A stretch of DNA of 64,000 bases from Planctomycetota bacterium. GTDB lineage: Bacteria; Planctomycetota; UBA8108; JACQVS01. Location of the stretch: positions 1 to 64,000 of the forward strand of contig JANQLS010000003.1 in the NCBI GenBank assembly GCA_028280485.1, written 5' to 3'. The translations under genes were made by a program, and so were the position numbers. This document shows, piece by piece, positions 24,855-33,575 of this stretch. The stretch's first letter is position 1. Every line of letters starts with the position of its first letter. The notes under the pieces are model-generated. The model was not told the DNA's origin and searched no databases. It was given only the letters and a program-made list of their open reading frames with translations.

Positions 24855-25226
24855 TGAAGTGTCTCCTAATAGGTGGATTCAAAAGCTAAAGTTTTACCGG
24901 GAAACTTTTGTTCATATGAAAATTCGATTTGAGTTGAGTTTGAGAGCCAACTCTGGGAACCACTTTGGGCAGCTATGAACTTTCATCTCCAAAGTGAAAC
25001 CAACGGATTATTTTACAAGACCAGGGAATTTTGAGGGAAGGGAAAAGCCATGAATATTGCTGTCAACCCTGAGTTTCATGTCGGAGATGCTCAATATCTT
25101 AGTAAATTGGGAAGAGTCTGGTTAAGATGAGACTCATCAACTGGTAATCGATCCGATTTCATCACGAGCCCCAAACAGGAACTCTGTACAAAATTTCTGC
25201 CGAGGTGCTCTGATTAGGAGGTAGTC
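24855..25226. other. Divergent intergenic region
   Basis: It lies between the starts of the DUF1080 gene and the exported protein gene. No ORF, repeat or strong hairpin seen; presumably holds both promoters. Confidence 0.5.
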
Positions 25227-26027
25227 ATGCTTGAAACGAATTGGGCAAAATTGAGAATCACACTTTGGGCCTCCCTTTTAACCTTCGGGGGATGGATTTT
25301 GTCGACTCACTCCATTCAGTCGTCAGAATCTGATACAGAAACAGTAGCTCCAGCAACGCTTTCAAACTCGGCATCAGCTAAAGACAAAGTTTCCCCTCCC
25401 CGAGTCGGACGTCTGGGAAAGCCTTTAAATTCAGCTAAAACTCTTTATGAATTCATTTACACATTAAAAGATCCAAAGAAGAAAAAGCTCGTCAAGAAAA
25501 CGATAGCCATTCAAATCAAAAAAGGGGCCTTTAAAGCCTTTACCGATACCCCCGTTCGCCAATCACAAATCAAAAAAGGAGACCCTCTTAAAATCTATGC
25601 CGAGCGAAGAGTCTTCAGCGCTCGATTCGAAGGGAGGACACGATACCAACGCATCCTCCAAAACGCTCTTTTCATCCTTAAGGGAAAAACTTTCAAACCC
25701 AATCCAGATTACAAAAATAAAAAGTACGGTAAACACAGTTGGCACGATGCCGAGGCGATCACGGGAAAGGGCAGCATCACCGTTGAGCACGACGGTGAAC
25801 GCTTCAATGTTTCATTAGTAAAAAAGCATCGCATCTTATTTCGGGCCACCGAGAAAAAACCCACAGCCAAGCTTAAAAAGAACACCCCACTCGTCTTAGA
25901 AGGCACGATTAAACGATCCCCCATCGATCTCGAAGACAGAGGCTTTGATACCTACATAGAGGTCAACTCTATCGTCTTCATTCACAAAAGCGCTGTAACC
26001 CTCTACCCCAACTTAATTAAAAGCTAA
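25227..26027 (+). CDS. Exported hypothetical protein
   Basis: 266 residues with a strong ribosome binding site (AGGAGG, 5 nt spacing). An N-terminal hydrophobic segment (ITLWASLLTFGGWILS) acts as signal or anchor, followed by a Ser/Thr/Ala-rich spacer and a basic, beta-rich C-terminal domain (TLKDPKKKKLVKKTIAIQIK, then LVLEGTIKRSPIDL). No recognised domain. Confidence 0.72.
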   Translation: MLETNWAKLRITLWASLLTFGGWILSTHSIQSSESDTETVAPATLSNSASAKDKVSPPRVGRLGKPLNSAKTLYEFIYTLKDPKKKKLVKKTIAIQIKKGAFKAFTDTPVRQSQIKKGDPLKIYAERRVFSARFEGRTRYQRILQNALFILKGKTFKPNPDYKNKKYGKHSWHDAEAITGKGSITVEHDGERFNVSLVKKHRILFRATEKKPTAKLKKNTPLVLEGTIKRSPIDLEDRGFDTYIEVNSIVFIHKSAVTLYPNLIKS

Positions 26028-26346
26028 ATTCAGCGACTTGACTTTTATTTATTATTTTTACTTAGATAAAAACTTGATTTTAGTTAATTTTAGTCCAAAA
26101 TGTCTTCCGTCGCCTCCAAGAGGTGACAAGGCCTGATTTTCAAAACGTCCGTCAAAGCCCTACACTGGCGGAAAGCCGTCGTTGAGAATCAGCTTAATTC
26201 CACCATCATCGGGGGGAGGGCCTGGGTCTTCTTCTGGTGTGTCCTGCCCATCTGGGTTCCTACCTATCCCCTTTCTATTCCCTTCACCAAACCCAATCCA
26301 TTCTAGGCCCTCCCCTACTTTCATCGAATTCAAGTTAGGACTCATG
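26028..26346. other. Intergenic region upstream of the sigma-54 activator
   Basis: The first half is AT-rich. The second half (26160-26345) is GC-rich and open on both strands: on the minus strand it encodes a 61-residue frame ending in a proline/aspartate segment (PPPDDGGIKLILNDGFPP), without a ribosome binding site. Whether that peptide is real cannot be decided here. Confidence 0.35.
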
Positions 26347-27417
26347 ATGTCTCACCTCTCAACTTCCCCCTCAGCATCAAAGCAAGCGATCTCCAAGAAA
26401 AATGAATCTTGCTTCATCGCGCGATCACGAAAGATGAAGAAGATCCTCAACTTAACTATTAAATTAGCTCACTCCGACGTACCGGTGCTCATCGAAGGGG
26501 AAAGCGGGACTGGGAAAGATCTCATCGCTCGGGCGATCCACGAAAATTCCCCCCGACGCAAGCAACCCTTCATCAGTGAAAATTGCGCTGCCTTTCCCGA
26601 AACTCTCATGGAAACCGAGTTCTTCGGAGTTTCCCGGGGAGCATTTACCGGAGCCGAAGCTTCGCGCGAAGGAATTTTGGAAAGGGTTCGAGGCGGAACT
26701 TTGTTCCTGGATGAAGTAGGAGAGCTCAGTTTGTCGATTCAAGCAAAGCTCTTGAGAGCCTTAGAGGAAATGCGTTCTCGACGGGTGGGAGGATCAAAGT
26801 CACAAAAGCTTAAATTTCGATTAATCTCAGCGACTAACCGCAAATTGGAAAACGAAGTTCGAATGAAACGGTTTCGCTTAGATCTTCAGTTTCGACTTGA
26901 GGTGGTCAAAATTCATATCCCTCCTCTCAGAGAAAGGATCGAAGAAATCCCCCATTTGGTAGAACATTTTTTGAAAGCGCACCGCTCACCTCAATCAGGG
27001 CCGCACCCCAAACTAACGGAACAAACTCTAAAATTATTTAAGTCTTACTGGTGGCCAGGAAATGTGAGGGAACTTAAAAACGAAATTGCCCGTGCAGTGG
27101 CGTTTGGGCACGAAACGATTCAACCCGAGCACCTATCGGCCCGCCTCCTGAGTTCACTCACGAACTCTCACCCCCCAACGGAACAGCAAGAAGACTATTC
27201 CATTCACGATGCAGAAAAGGAACTCTTAGGCGCATTAATCGGGCGAGCCTTGGTGAATTCAAAAGGGAATTGCACGAAAGCTGCAAAGTCGGTGGGATTA
27301 ACCCGCCCCAGTTTTTATCGGCGTCTTCACCGCTATGGAATCGTCCCCGAAGAGATACTCCGCTCGGGCCCAAAACCCATTCGCGAAACCTTGTTACGCT
27401 ACGGATTTTTAGATTGA
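26347..27417 (+). CDS. Sigma-54-dependent transcriptional activator without a sensory domain
   Basis: About 356 residues from the ATG at 26347 (AGGA 6 nt upstream; the frame upstream to 26182 is proline/serine-rich and implausible). The AAA+ domain has Walker A (GESGTGKD), the sigma-54-contacting GAFTGA loop, Walker B (GGTLFLDEVGEL) and the arginine-containing RLDLQFRLEVV and PLRERIEEIP segments. A Fis-type helix-turn-helix (CTKAAKSVGLTRPSFYRRL) is near the C-terminus. There is no receiver, GAF or PAS domain before the AAA+ domain, only about 35 disordered residues, so control is probably by partner proteins or expression level. No rpoN in the window. Confidence 0.9.
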   Translation: MSHLSTSPSASKQAISKKNESCFIARSRKMKKILNLTIKLAHSDVPVLIEGESGTGKDLIARAIHENSPRRKQPFISENCAAFPETLMETEFFGVSRGAFTGAEASREGILERVRGGTLFLDEVGELSLSIQAKLLRALEEMRSRRVGGSKSQKLKFRLISATNRKLENEVRMKRFRLDLQFRLEVVKIHIPPLRERIEEIPHLVEHFLKAHRSPQSGPHPKLTEQTLKLFKSYWWPGNVRELKNEIARAVAFGHETIQPEHLSARLLSSLTNSHPPTEQQEDYSIHDAEKELLGALIGRALVNSKGNCTKAAKSVGLTRPSFYRRLHRYGIVPEEILRSGPKPIRETLLRYGFLD

Positions 27418-27533
27418 TCCCTGAATGAGTTTCTGTTGAATCTTGCTCCTTCGGAGACAGCTTCAACCGTTTCGGCAATTCTTCGAATTGCCTTCACTCC
27501 GCAAAACGTAGGCTCTACGAGCCCACGTTCGCG

Positions 27534-27584
27534 GCCGAGCTGATCCCAGCTCGGCTTAGTTCCTGTTTAATCAACAGGAACTAA
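27534..27584. terminator. Two adjacent hairpins between convergent genes
   Basis: GCCGAGCTG-ATCC-CAGCTCGGC (27534-27555) is followed by TTAGTTCCTGTT-TAATC-AACAGGAACTAA (27556-27584). Both are perfect stems between the convergent ends of the sigma-54 activator and hpt. There is no T-run, so they could be terminators of another type or repeat-derived palindromes. Confidence 0.55.
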
Positions 27585-27591
27585 TGAGCAC

Positions 27592-28125
27592 TCAAGCGTC
27601 TTCGATACAGCCGACATACGGCAGTTCACGGTAGCGCCCTGCGTAGTCGAGGCCATAACCCACGACAAAACGGTTTTCGATGGGGAATCCTAAATAGTCG
27701 ACAGAAACCATCCTCACCAAGTTATCTTTCTTTTGAAGGAGAGAGCAAATCTTGATGGACTCCGGCCCTCGGGAAATTAGATTGGCTTTTAAGTAGTCGG
27801 CTGTAATTCCCGTATCGATGATGTCTTCCACCAAAATGACATGGCGCTTAGCGATGGGAAGAGTGAGGTCGAGTAGAATCTTCACTTCACCTGAAGTCAC
27901 TAAACTCTGGCCGTAACTGGAGACTCTTAAAAAATCGACCATCAACGGAATACGGATTCGACGCACCAAATCGGCCATAAAGACAAAAGCCCCTTGGAGA
28001 ACACCAATCAGGATGGGATCTTTATCTCGATAGTCAGCTTCAATTTCTTCGGCGAGCTCATTCAACCGGGTTTGAAGTTCTTGCTCGGTCAAGAGGACTT
28101 CGACTTCTTCTCTTGGGTTCAACAT
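27592..28125 (-). CDS. hpt: Hypoxanthine phosphoribosyltransferase
   Basis: 177 residues, the usual length. It transfers phosphoribose from PRPP to hypoxanthine or guanine in purine salvage, in the cytoplasm. The PRPP-binding loop VILVEDIIDTGIT is intact. ILIGVLQGAFVFMADL and the C-terminal FVVGYGLDYAGRYRELPYVG region that closes over the base are also present. No strong ribosome binding site; it stands alone, convergent with the sigma-54 activator. Confidence 0.95.
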   Translation of the reverse strand: MLNPREEVEVLLTEQELQTRLNELAEEIEADYRDKDPILIGVLQGAFVFMADLVRRIRIPLMVDFLRVSSYGQSLVTSGEVKILLDLTLPIAKRHVILVEDIIDTGITADYLKANLISRGPESIKICSLLQKKDNLVRMVSVDYLGFPIENRFVVGYGLDYAGRYRELPYVGCIEDA

Positions 28126-28244
28126 CGTCTTAAGGGCATTAATCGGTTTATCTTGAGGGGCATAACAGAACGAGATCGAGGAACATTAAAATAGATTTCG
28201 TCGCTAAAGCCAAGCTGAGGTATTTAATTTTGTGGATCTATTTC

Positions 28245-28266
28245 AAGCCCGAAGCGTAAGCGAGGG
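28245..28266 (+). repeat. Dispersed 22-bp repeat, copy 1
   Basis: AAGCCCGAAGCGTAAGCGAG plus GG. Preceded by TCTATTTC, a flank shared with the copy at 36612. Forms a long-range inverted pair with copy 2. Confidence 0.8.
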
Positions 28267-28335
28267 TCAGCTATCAAATAAACTTAAAAATGCTCCTTTG
28301 TCAGAGAAATAATATGAGCATCAACCTCCAATCAA

Positions 28336-28358
28336 TCCCTCGCTAAAGATTCGGGCTT
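28336..28358 (-). repeat. Dispersed repeat, copy 2 (inverted)
   Basis: On the minus strand AAGCCCGAATCTTTAGCGAG plus GGA; differs from copy 1 in the central bases. Confidence 0.75.
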
Positions 28359-28447
28359 AAAGGGCGTGATCCGTGTATACAGGAATCACTGTGGCTGGAT
28401 CATTGTTTTAATCATCAATGAGCTATCAAGAAAATTACCAACCTCCC

Positions 28448-28470
28448 AAGCCCGAAGCTTTAGCGAGGGA
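28448..28470 (+). repeat. Dispersed repeat, copy 3
   Basis: AAGCCCGAAGCTTTAGCGAG plus GGA, identical to the copy at 52040-52062. Confidence 0.8.
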
Positions 28471-28564
28471 TTCTTCAGATCTGCAAGATCATCTCATTCT
28501 TCTAAATCACTCGGGTCAGATTTACGTAATCGTTTCATAAAACTCACGGAGCGAGCCTACCACT

Positions 28565-28600
28565 AAAAAAACAGCCTGACACTTATGAAGTGTCAGGCTG
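28565..28600 (-). terminator. Rho-independent terminator of the Arg/Ser-rich gene
   Basis: A perfect 13-bp stem (CAGCCTGACACTT / AAGTGTCAGGCTG) with a 3-nt loop, followed on the minus strand by seven T; 33 nt beyond the stop at 28633. Confidence 0.92.
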
Positions 28601-28632
28601 CATGTAGATGAAAAATGTTGATTGTCAGAAGA

Positions 28633-31347
28633 TTAACTTGAAGAGCCTTCAGTCGAAGCCTCTTCTTCAGCTGGAATCGCTTCCAGACTAGGATCAGAGA
28701 GGAAGGACATTCCACTTTGATCATCAGGCGTCACGCTGGGGAAGCCCTGTTGGCGACTCTCAACCTCATTTAAGAGCTGGTCTGCAAGCTGGCGATCATG
28801 GTTTTGGTCGGCAGCGTCTTTCAACCGGAGAGCAGCACTTCCGGCACTCTCCAAATTGTCAGTATTGAGTGCGATGTAGGCCTGCAAAAGTTGAATGTCA
28901 GAGTTGTTCGGATCAAGTGTTGCTTTTTGTTCTAACAATTGTCGATCTTCTCCCAACTTGCCGGCTTGGGAAGTTCCGTACATACCGGCGATATCTACTT
29001 GAGTCCCGATCACTTGGGGATCCATTTCGATAGCCTGCTTTAAGAACTTCGCTGCGTACTCATACTCTCCCAGAGCGATCAGTGACAAGGTTAAACTCAC
29101 TCGAGAATGAGCCCCACCTTCTTCCGCCAAGGAAGCGTTGTAGAAATAATCGGAAGCATCCTCGAAGTTTCCTTCTTGGAAACTCAAGTACCCCATTGCG
29201 AAGGTCATATTCGTTTCAGACATTCCTGAAAGAGCATCATCAGAGGCAACCGCACTGACAGGAACAACCTGAGCTTGCCCGGCTTGGGCTCGATCACCGA
29301 AGGTGGTGGGAACTTCGATATCGCTCGAAGCTCTCAAGTCTTCAGGATTGAGCTCTTGGGTAGACGTTTCTTCATTAGTAATAGGCTGAGGAACGACCTG
29401 AGGCTCAGGCTGAACGGGAGCCGTTTGCTGAGGAGGATTCTCCGATGGCGTCTGAGAGTCACCGTAGTAATGATTATTGATGACAGGAGTGTCGTTGTCG
29501 TAACGATCACCATCTCTTAAACCATCGTAGTAGCCACTTGAGTATCCCGAGTTGTAGCCCAAGGAATTGAGGCCCAGATAGAATCCACTGTAGTATCCGT
29601 AGTAAGGATAAGACCAGTACCAGGGATCACTGTAGTAGGAAGTATAAAAGTAACTTCTGGGATATAAACGATAAGGTGATCTCCAGCAACGGTAACGGTA
29701 GGGTCGGTAGTAACAATAATAGCGAGGCGTGTGATAGCCAAAGCCAATTGAAACACCTAAGCCAACACTGCCGTAATAGCTTGAGTAAAATCCGAATCGA
29801 CCGTAGGGATAGTAGCTATAAGAGCGATGACCCCGGTAGGTAACCGTCGTCGTTCGTGACACCACGCCCGCAGAAGGGTAAGCACGTCCGTCATAGTGTG
29901 CAGTTCGACTGATCGAAGGAATGATTCCTCGTCGAGTTGAAGCATGGGAAGATCCCAATACAGCATTTCTGCGAATGAAGGGGCTTCCGGCTACGGTACT
30001 TCTTGTAATGGAAGTTCGACCGACCGGACTTCTACCGATATTCCCAGTGAAGGTCCCTCGATAACCGCTACTTGAAACGACGCGGGAATTCGAAGTACGA
30101 GTTAACTGCGAAGTTAAACTGGGTGGCGTAGGAGTTAAGCTCCCTGATCGGCGAATCGATAGCGAAGATGTTCTCGAGGCCGCTCCTAAACGACTGGTGG
30201 GTCGAGTGGATGTTGTCGTTGAACTTCGAGGAGTTCTCAACCACGGGGCTCGAGTTCTTCTCAAGGTGGAATTACTCAAACTCGTACGGGTGGTTCCAGA
30301 TTGAACTCTTCCTCCACCCAAGCGGCTGCCGGACAGGGAGAGTGAGCTTCTTCGCAAATTCGTAGTCGAAGGGCGAGCTTGATTAGAATTCAAGGATCCA
30401 CTTCTTAAAACTGAAGTTCTACTGCTTGAAGTTGAAGATCTTAAATTTAATCCGGAGTTGGTTGAACTTCGTCGAGCACTGAGGCCAGAACTCGATCTTA
30501 AAGTTGAAGTAGATCTTCTCAATGCCGAGCTTGAACTCGGAGTTCTCAGAGAGGAAGGCCTCACTCCCGTGCTTCCCGATCCACGAATCGATGACGATGA
30601 ATTTGGGGAATAACGAGTAGAATTTCGGGTCGAGCTCGAAGTACCTGGCCGTGAATAAATACTGCTACTCGATCGAGAGTTCGAAGGGCGAATCGAAGAT
30701 CCTCTCGTGCTACTTGAATTTCGAATCGATGGACTCGTCCTCGATGGATTCACTCGAGTGCTTCCGGAACTACGAATGGAGGGGCTGGTGCGGATCGTAC
30801 CCGTTCGCGAGGGGCTACTTCGAGGCGTATAACGACTTCGGCTTGAAGATGAAGTCGAAGTACGGGGAGAAGTTCTCACTGAGGGTGACCTGCGAACGGA
30901 AGATGAACGATTGGTGGAAGAGCGAGTAGGCGTGACTCGAGAGCGAGAGCTACTCGTTCGTGAACGCATCGTTGAACTACTTCGCGAGCGTGAAGAAGAA
31001 GAGCGGATGGGGGAAACCCTAGATCGGCTCGAAGAACTCCGAATGGAAGAACTTCGTGAACGGGAGGAGGAGGACCGACTTGGAGTCGCTCGCGACCGAC
31101 TGGAAGAACTTCTAACTGAAGAACTCCGCGATCGGGAGGGAGAAGATCGAGAAACGGATCGTGATCTTGAAGACCCACTCGAACGGACAGACGAGGACCG
31201 ACTGCGGGACCGTTGAGCCGAAGTCTCTTCGGTGACTCCCATCAAGAAGAAGCAGCTGAGTGCGAGTACCCAGGCAGCACTTTTCTGTGGGGTAAAACGA
31301 AACAACAAGGCCGGAATGCGAAAAGAGTGACTCATTGGAATCTTCAT
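28633..31347 (-). CDS. Exported Arg/Ser-repeat protein with Tyr-rich and TPR regions
   Basis: About 904 residues from the ATG at 31347, chosen for the GGGAGGG ribosome binding site; an open frame extends to 31470. The signal peptide core is AAWVLALSCFFLMGV. Residues about 45-450 are almost wholly Arg, Ser and Thr (SRSRSSSVRSSGSSRSRS type), then a Tyr/Gly/Arg-rich stretch (about 500-610; YYSSYYGSVGLGVSIGFGYH), a Gln/Pro linker, and TPR-like helices at about 700-865 (FAMGYLSFQEGNFEDASDYF, then AIEMDPQV). Related planctomycete proteins have the Tyr/TPR parts. The enormous basic low-complexity part is unusual for an exported protein and may bind nucleic acid, polyanionic matrix or wall material. 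Function unknown. Confidence 0.8.
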   Translation of the reverse strand: MKIPMSHSFRIPALLFRFTPQKSAAWVLALSCFFLMGVTEETSAQRSRSRSSSVRSSGSSRSRSVSRSSPSRSRSSSVRSSSSRSRATPSRSSSSRSRSSSIRSSSSRSRVSPIRSSSSRSRSSSTMRSRTSSSRSRVTPTRSSTNRSSSVRRSPSVRTSPRTSTSSSSRSRYTPRSSPSRTGTIRTSPSIRSSGSTRVNPSRTSPSIRNSSSTRGSSIRPSNSRSSSSIYSRPGTSSSTRNSTRYSPNSSSSIRGSGSTGVRPSSLRTPSSSSALRRSTSTLRSSSGLSARRSSTNSGLNLRSSTSSSRTSVLRSGSLNSNQARPSTTNLRRSSLSLSGSRLGGGRVQSGTTRTSLSNSTLRRTRAPWLRTPRSSTTTSTRPTSRLGAASRTSSLSIRRSGSLTPTPPSLTSQLTRTSNSRVVSSSGYRGTFTGNIGRSPVGRTSITRSTVAGSPFIRRNAVLGSSHASTRRGIIPSISRTAHYDGRAYPSAGVVSRTTTVTYRGHRSYSYYPYGRFGFYSSYYGSVGLGVSIGFGYHTPRYYCYYRPYRYRCWRSPYRLYPRSYFYTSYYSDPWYWSYPYYGYYSGFYLGLNSLGYNSGYSSGYYDGLRDGDRYDNDTPVINNHYYGDSQTPSENPPQQTAPVQPEPQVVPQPITNEETSTQELNPEDLRASSDIEVPTTFGDRAQAGQAQVVPVSAVASDDALSGMSETNMTFAMGYLSFQEGNFEDASDYFYNASLAEEGGAHSRVSLTLSLIALGEYEYAAKFLKQAIEMDPQVIGTQVDIAGMYGTSQAGKLGEDRQLLEQKATLDPNNSDIQLLQAYIALNTDNLESAGSAALRLKDAADQNHDRQLADQLLNEVESRQQGFPSVTPDDQSGMSFLSDPSLEAIPAEEEASTEGSSS

Positions 31348-31768
31348 CGCGGATTCCCTCCCAAAACCTAACGTGTTAATGCGGCCCATCTCAGAAAATT
31401 TCCAAAAATGAACCATCAGGGTGAATTGAATCTCGCCTCCCATCATCATCGTTTGAGAGCGATTCGCCAAGCTGAAAATCGATATCCTGAACGGAGTTCA
31501 CAGATAAGGCCGGCGGCGATAAGGCAATTCATATTAAGCACTTACAGCTTCGACACCATTATCAGACGTCTCAATTCACCGTAAAAACGATTGGAGCGTG
31601 GATTGGATAGGACGATTGATAACGGGGATTATTCACAGAATTATAAAAAAAGGCCATTATTCCCCTGCTGTAGGGGCGTCCCTTGTGGGCGCCCGTTTCC
31701 CAATCCAAGGTGAATATAATTTTAATGATATTGTCAATCCAGGATTCGGGCAGGGGCAAGCCCTGTCC
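31348..31768. other. Intergenic region upstream of the Arg/Ser-rich gene
   Basis: It contains most of element copy 2 (31669-31773) and the promoter region of the Arg/Ser-rich gene. No credible gene. Confidence 0.55.
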
Positions 31769-31773
31769 CTACA
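31669..31773. repeat. 105-106 bp inverted-repeat element, copy 2
   Basis: Ends TGTAGGGGC (31669-31677) and GTCCCTACA (31765-31773), one mismatch from a perfect inverted repeat. Both arms match copy 1 nearly base for base (GTCCCTTG, GGGCGCCCGTTTCCC, CAGGGGCAAGCCCTG), but the middle differs. The right end supplies the TAG stop of the vanZ-like gene. Confidence 0.8.
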
Positions 31774-32227
31774 AGTTCTCCCGCCCCCGCCACCATTCCA
31801 TAATAAATCCTAAACAATACGCCCCCGCTAAGGCCCCCAGAGAATCGGCGACGAAATCTAAAAAATCAGCGCTACGTCCTTTGACGAAGCTTTGATGGAA
31901 CTCATCCGATATTCCATAAAGTGAGCCTAATATCGTCGCTACAACAATCACTTGTACCTTTCCCCAGTGCCTCCAAGTTCCCCACAAACTCAAGGTAGCG
32001 AGGCTCCCCCAAACGAAGTAAGCTCCAAAATGAAGAACCTTATCGAAGTGCTGGCCCTTGGGAAGCTTGATTTCAATCGGTCGATCGGAGATGAGGTAGA
32101 TGATCGCTGAATAGAGGATCAGGCAGATCCAGGCAGGAAATTGCCACGTTTTTTCAGATCGTTTGCGCTTCACAAAGCCCGCAGTGACATCGGGTTTTCG
32201 ATCGCTCTCTGAGGAAAATTGTGTCAT
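31769..32227 (-). CDS. VanZ-family membrane protein
   Basis: 152 residues with four hydrophobic segments. The VanZ family signature is present: DKVLHFGAYFVWG in the middle and YGISDEFHQSFVKGRSADFL before the last membrane helix. The role in most bacteria is undefined (teicoplanin resistance in one case). Its ATG lies 28 nt after the dihydroorotase-like stop, so it is probably the last gene of the mnmE-pyr operon. Its stop codon is inside repeat element copy 2, so the C-terminus may have been shortened or replaced by the insertion. Confidence 0.85.
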   Translation of the reverse strand: MTQFSSESDRKPDVTAGFVKRKRSEKTWQFPAWICLILYSAIIYLISDRPIEIKLPKGQHFDKVLHFGAYFVWGSLATLSLWGTWRHWGKVQVIVVATILGSLYGISDEFHQSFVKGRSADFLDFVADSLGALAGAYCLGFIMEWWRGRENL

Positions 32228-32255
32228 GGAGCTCCTCTACAGAATCGAAAAGGGA

Positions 32256-33575
32256 TTAGACGGAGGGCTCTCCCCCACGTACTACCGGTCGCCCCCCGAC
32301 AAAGACATCGATCGCCTTACCCTGAACGGTCTTGCCATGGAACGGGCAATTGCTGCTCTTCGAACGTAGCTTTTTGGAATCAATTTGAAATTGAGTATCT
32401 AAATCAAAAACAGAGATGTCGGCCTTCGAACCGACCTTCAAAGCCCCACGTTTGGGGTAAAGGCCGAGAAGCTTTGCGGGATTCGTCGTCAGTTTGCTCA
32501 AAAGAGTGGAAAAGGTTAAGCCTTCTTTCAAGACGAGCTCCGAGTAACTCACTGAAAACAAGGTCTCCATTCCGATCACTCCAAAAGGGGCTGAATCGAA
32601 CTCGACATCCTTCTCTTCTGACGCATGGGGAGCGTGCCCACTCGCGATCACCTCGATCGTACCGTCAGCCAAACCCTTTTTGATCTCTCGCACATCTTCC
32701 TCAGCGCGAAGGGGAGGAATCATCTTGAAACAAGAATCAAAAGATTTCACCTCTTCATGATTCAAGGTGAAGTGGTGAGGAGTCACATCCCCCGAAACGG
32801 GTAAATCTCGAGCCTTGGCTCTTCGCAATCCTTCAACACTGCCTTGAGTACTCATCTGAGAGATATGGAGTTGGGCACCAGTAATTTGCGCTAAGGTGAT
32901 ATCCCGAGCCACCATGATATCTTCAGCGGCGTTGGGGATCCCACTCAATCCTAACTGAACTGAAACCGATCCATTGTTCATGACCCCACCACCTCGAAGG
33001 TGACGGTCTTCGCAGTGAGTGATGACTACCTTTTTCAACATGCGAGCGTAGAGCAAGCCCCGTCGAAAGATCTCTGCTGATTCAATGGCGCGATCAGCAT
33101 CGGAAAAGGCAACAGCTCCCGCTTCGGCCAAACCAGCCATCTCAGCGAGTTGCTCCCCCTGGAGTCCCTGGGTAACCGCCCCGACTGGAAAGACGTTGGC
33201 GCCGTGAGCTCTCTTAGCTTGAAGCACGACGAACTCGGCTCCTCCAGCATTATCGATCACGGGGTCGGTGTTAGGAAAGGCGGCTACTGAAGTGATTCCG
33301 CCACACACTGCCGCGAGAGCACCACTGGCGATGGTTTCTTCTTCTGCCTTACCCGGTTCTCTCAAGTGAACGTGCATGTCGATCAAGCCCGGGGTCACGG
33401 TGAGCCCCTCCGCGTTGACAACTTCAGCGTCACCGGCTTCCAAATCCGGTCCGATTTGAGCGATCTGTGATCCCTCGATCAGGATATCCATCACGCCGTC
33501 GAGTCCCGAGGCCGCATCGACAACGTGCCCCCCTCGGATCAGGATTTTGTTCTTCGCCTCACTCGAGCTCGCCAT
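32256..33575 (-). CDS. pyrC: Dihydroorotase homologue with degenerate metal site (PyrC'-like)
   Basis: About 439 residues from the ATG at 33575 (GGAGG 6 nt upstream). Clearly of the class I dihydroorotase family: [33 protein letters not shown] and [13 protein letters not shown] are all present. Two active-site residues are changed: the usual HxxH-S-T reads HISQMST (metal-ligand His to Gln), and the usual D-H-A-P-H reads GHAPH (catalytic Asp to Gly). Pseudomonas PyrC' shows similar losses and serves as a structural partner of aspartate carbamoyltransferase. Overlap of 17 nt with pyrB supports co-assembly. A functional dihydroorotase would then be encoded elsewhere. It could alternatively retain activity by an unusual mechanism. 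Confidence 0.9.
   Translation of the reverse strand: MASSSEAKNKILIRGGHVVDAASGLDGVMDILIEGSQIAQIGPDLEAGDAEVVNAEGLTVTPGLIDMHVHLREPGKAEEETIASGALAAVCGGITSVAAFPNTDPVIDNAGGAEFVVLQAKRAHGANVFPVGAVTQGLQGEQLAEMAGLAEAGAVAFSDADRAIESAEIFRRGLLYARMLKKVVITHCEDRHLRGGGVMNNGSVSVQLGLSGIPNAAEDIMVARDITLAQITGAQLHISQMSTQGSVEGLRRAKARDLPVSGDVTPHHFTLNHEEVKSFDSCFKMIPPLRAEEDVREIKKGLADGTIEVIASGHAPHASEEKDVEFDSAPFGVIGMETLFSVSYSELVLKEGLTFSTLLSKLTTNPAKLLGLYPKRGALKVGSKADISVFDLDTQFQIDSKKLRSKSSNCPFHGKTVQGKAIDVFVGGRPVVRGGEPSV

Larger units (their letters stand above)
28126..28632. other. Repeat-rich intergenic region
   Basis: It holds three copies of the dispersed 22-23 bp repeat (28245-28266 and 28448-28470 forward, 28336-28358 inverted) and the terminator of the Arg/Ser-rich gene. 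No coding frame is credible. Confidence 0.7.

Noticed and set aside
26160..26345. 61-aa minus-strand frame ending PPPDDGGIKLILNDGFPP-V
   Set aside because: C-terminal part looks protein-like, but no ribosome binding site, overlap with the activator's leader and no known family; left undecided and not called.
28366..28566. 66-aa plus-strand frame in the repeat-rich gap before hpt
   Set aside because: Runs through dispersed repeats, so it is repeat-derived.
30651..31216. Plus-strand frames of Glu/Arg-rich composition opposite the Arg/Ser-repeat region
   Set aside because: Composition is the direct complement of the RS codons; they are shadows of the minus-strand gene.
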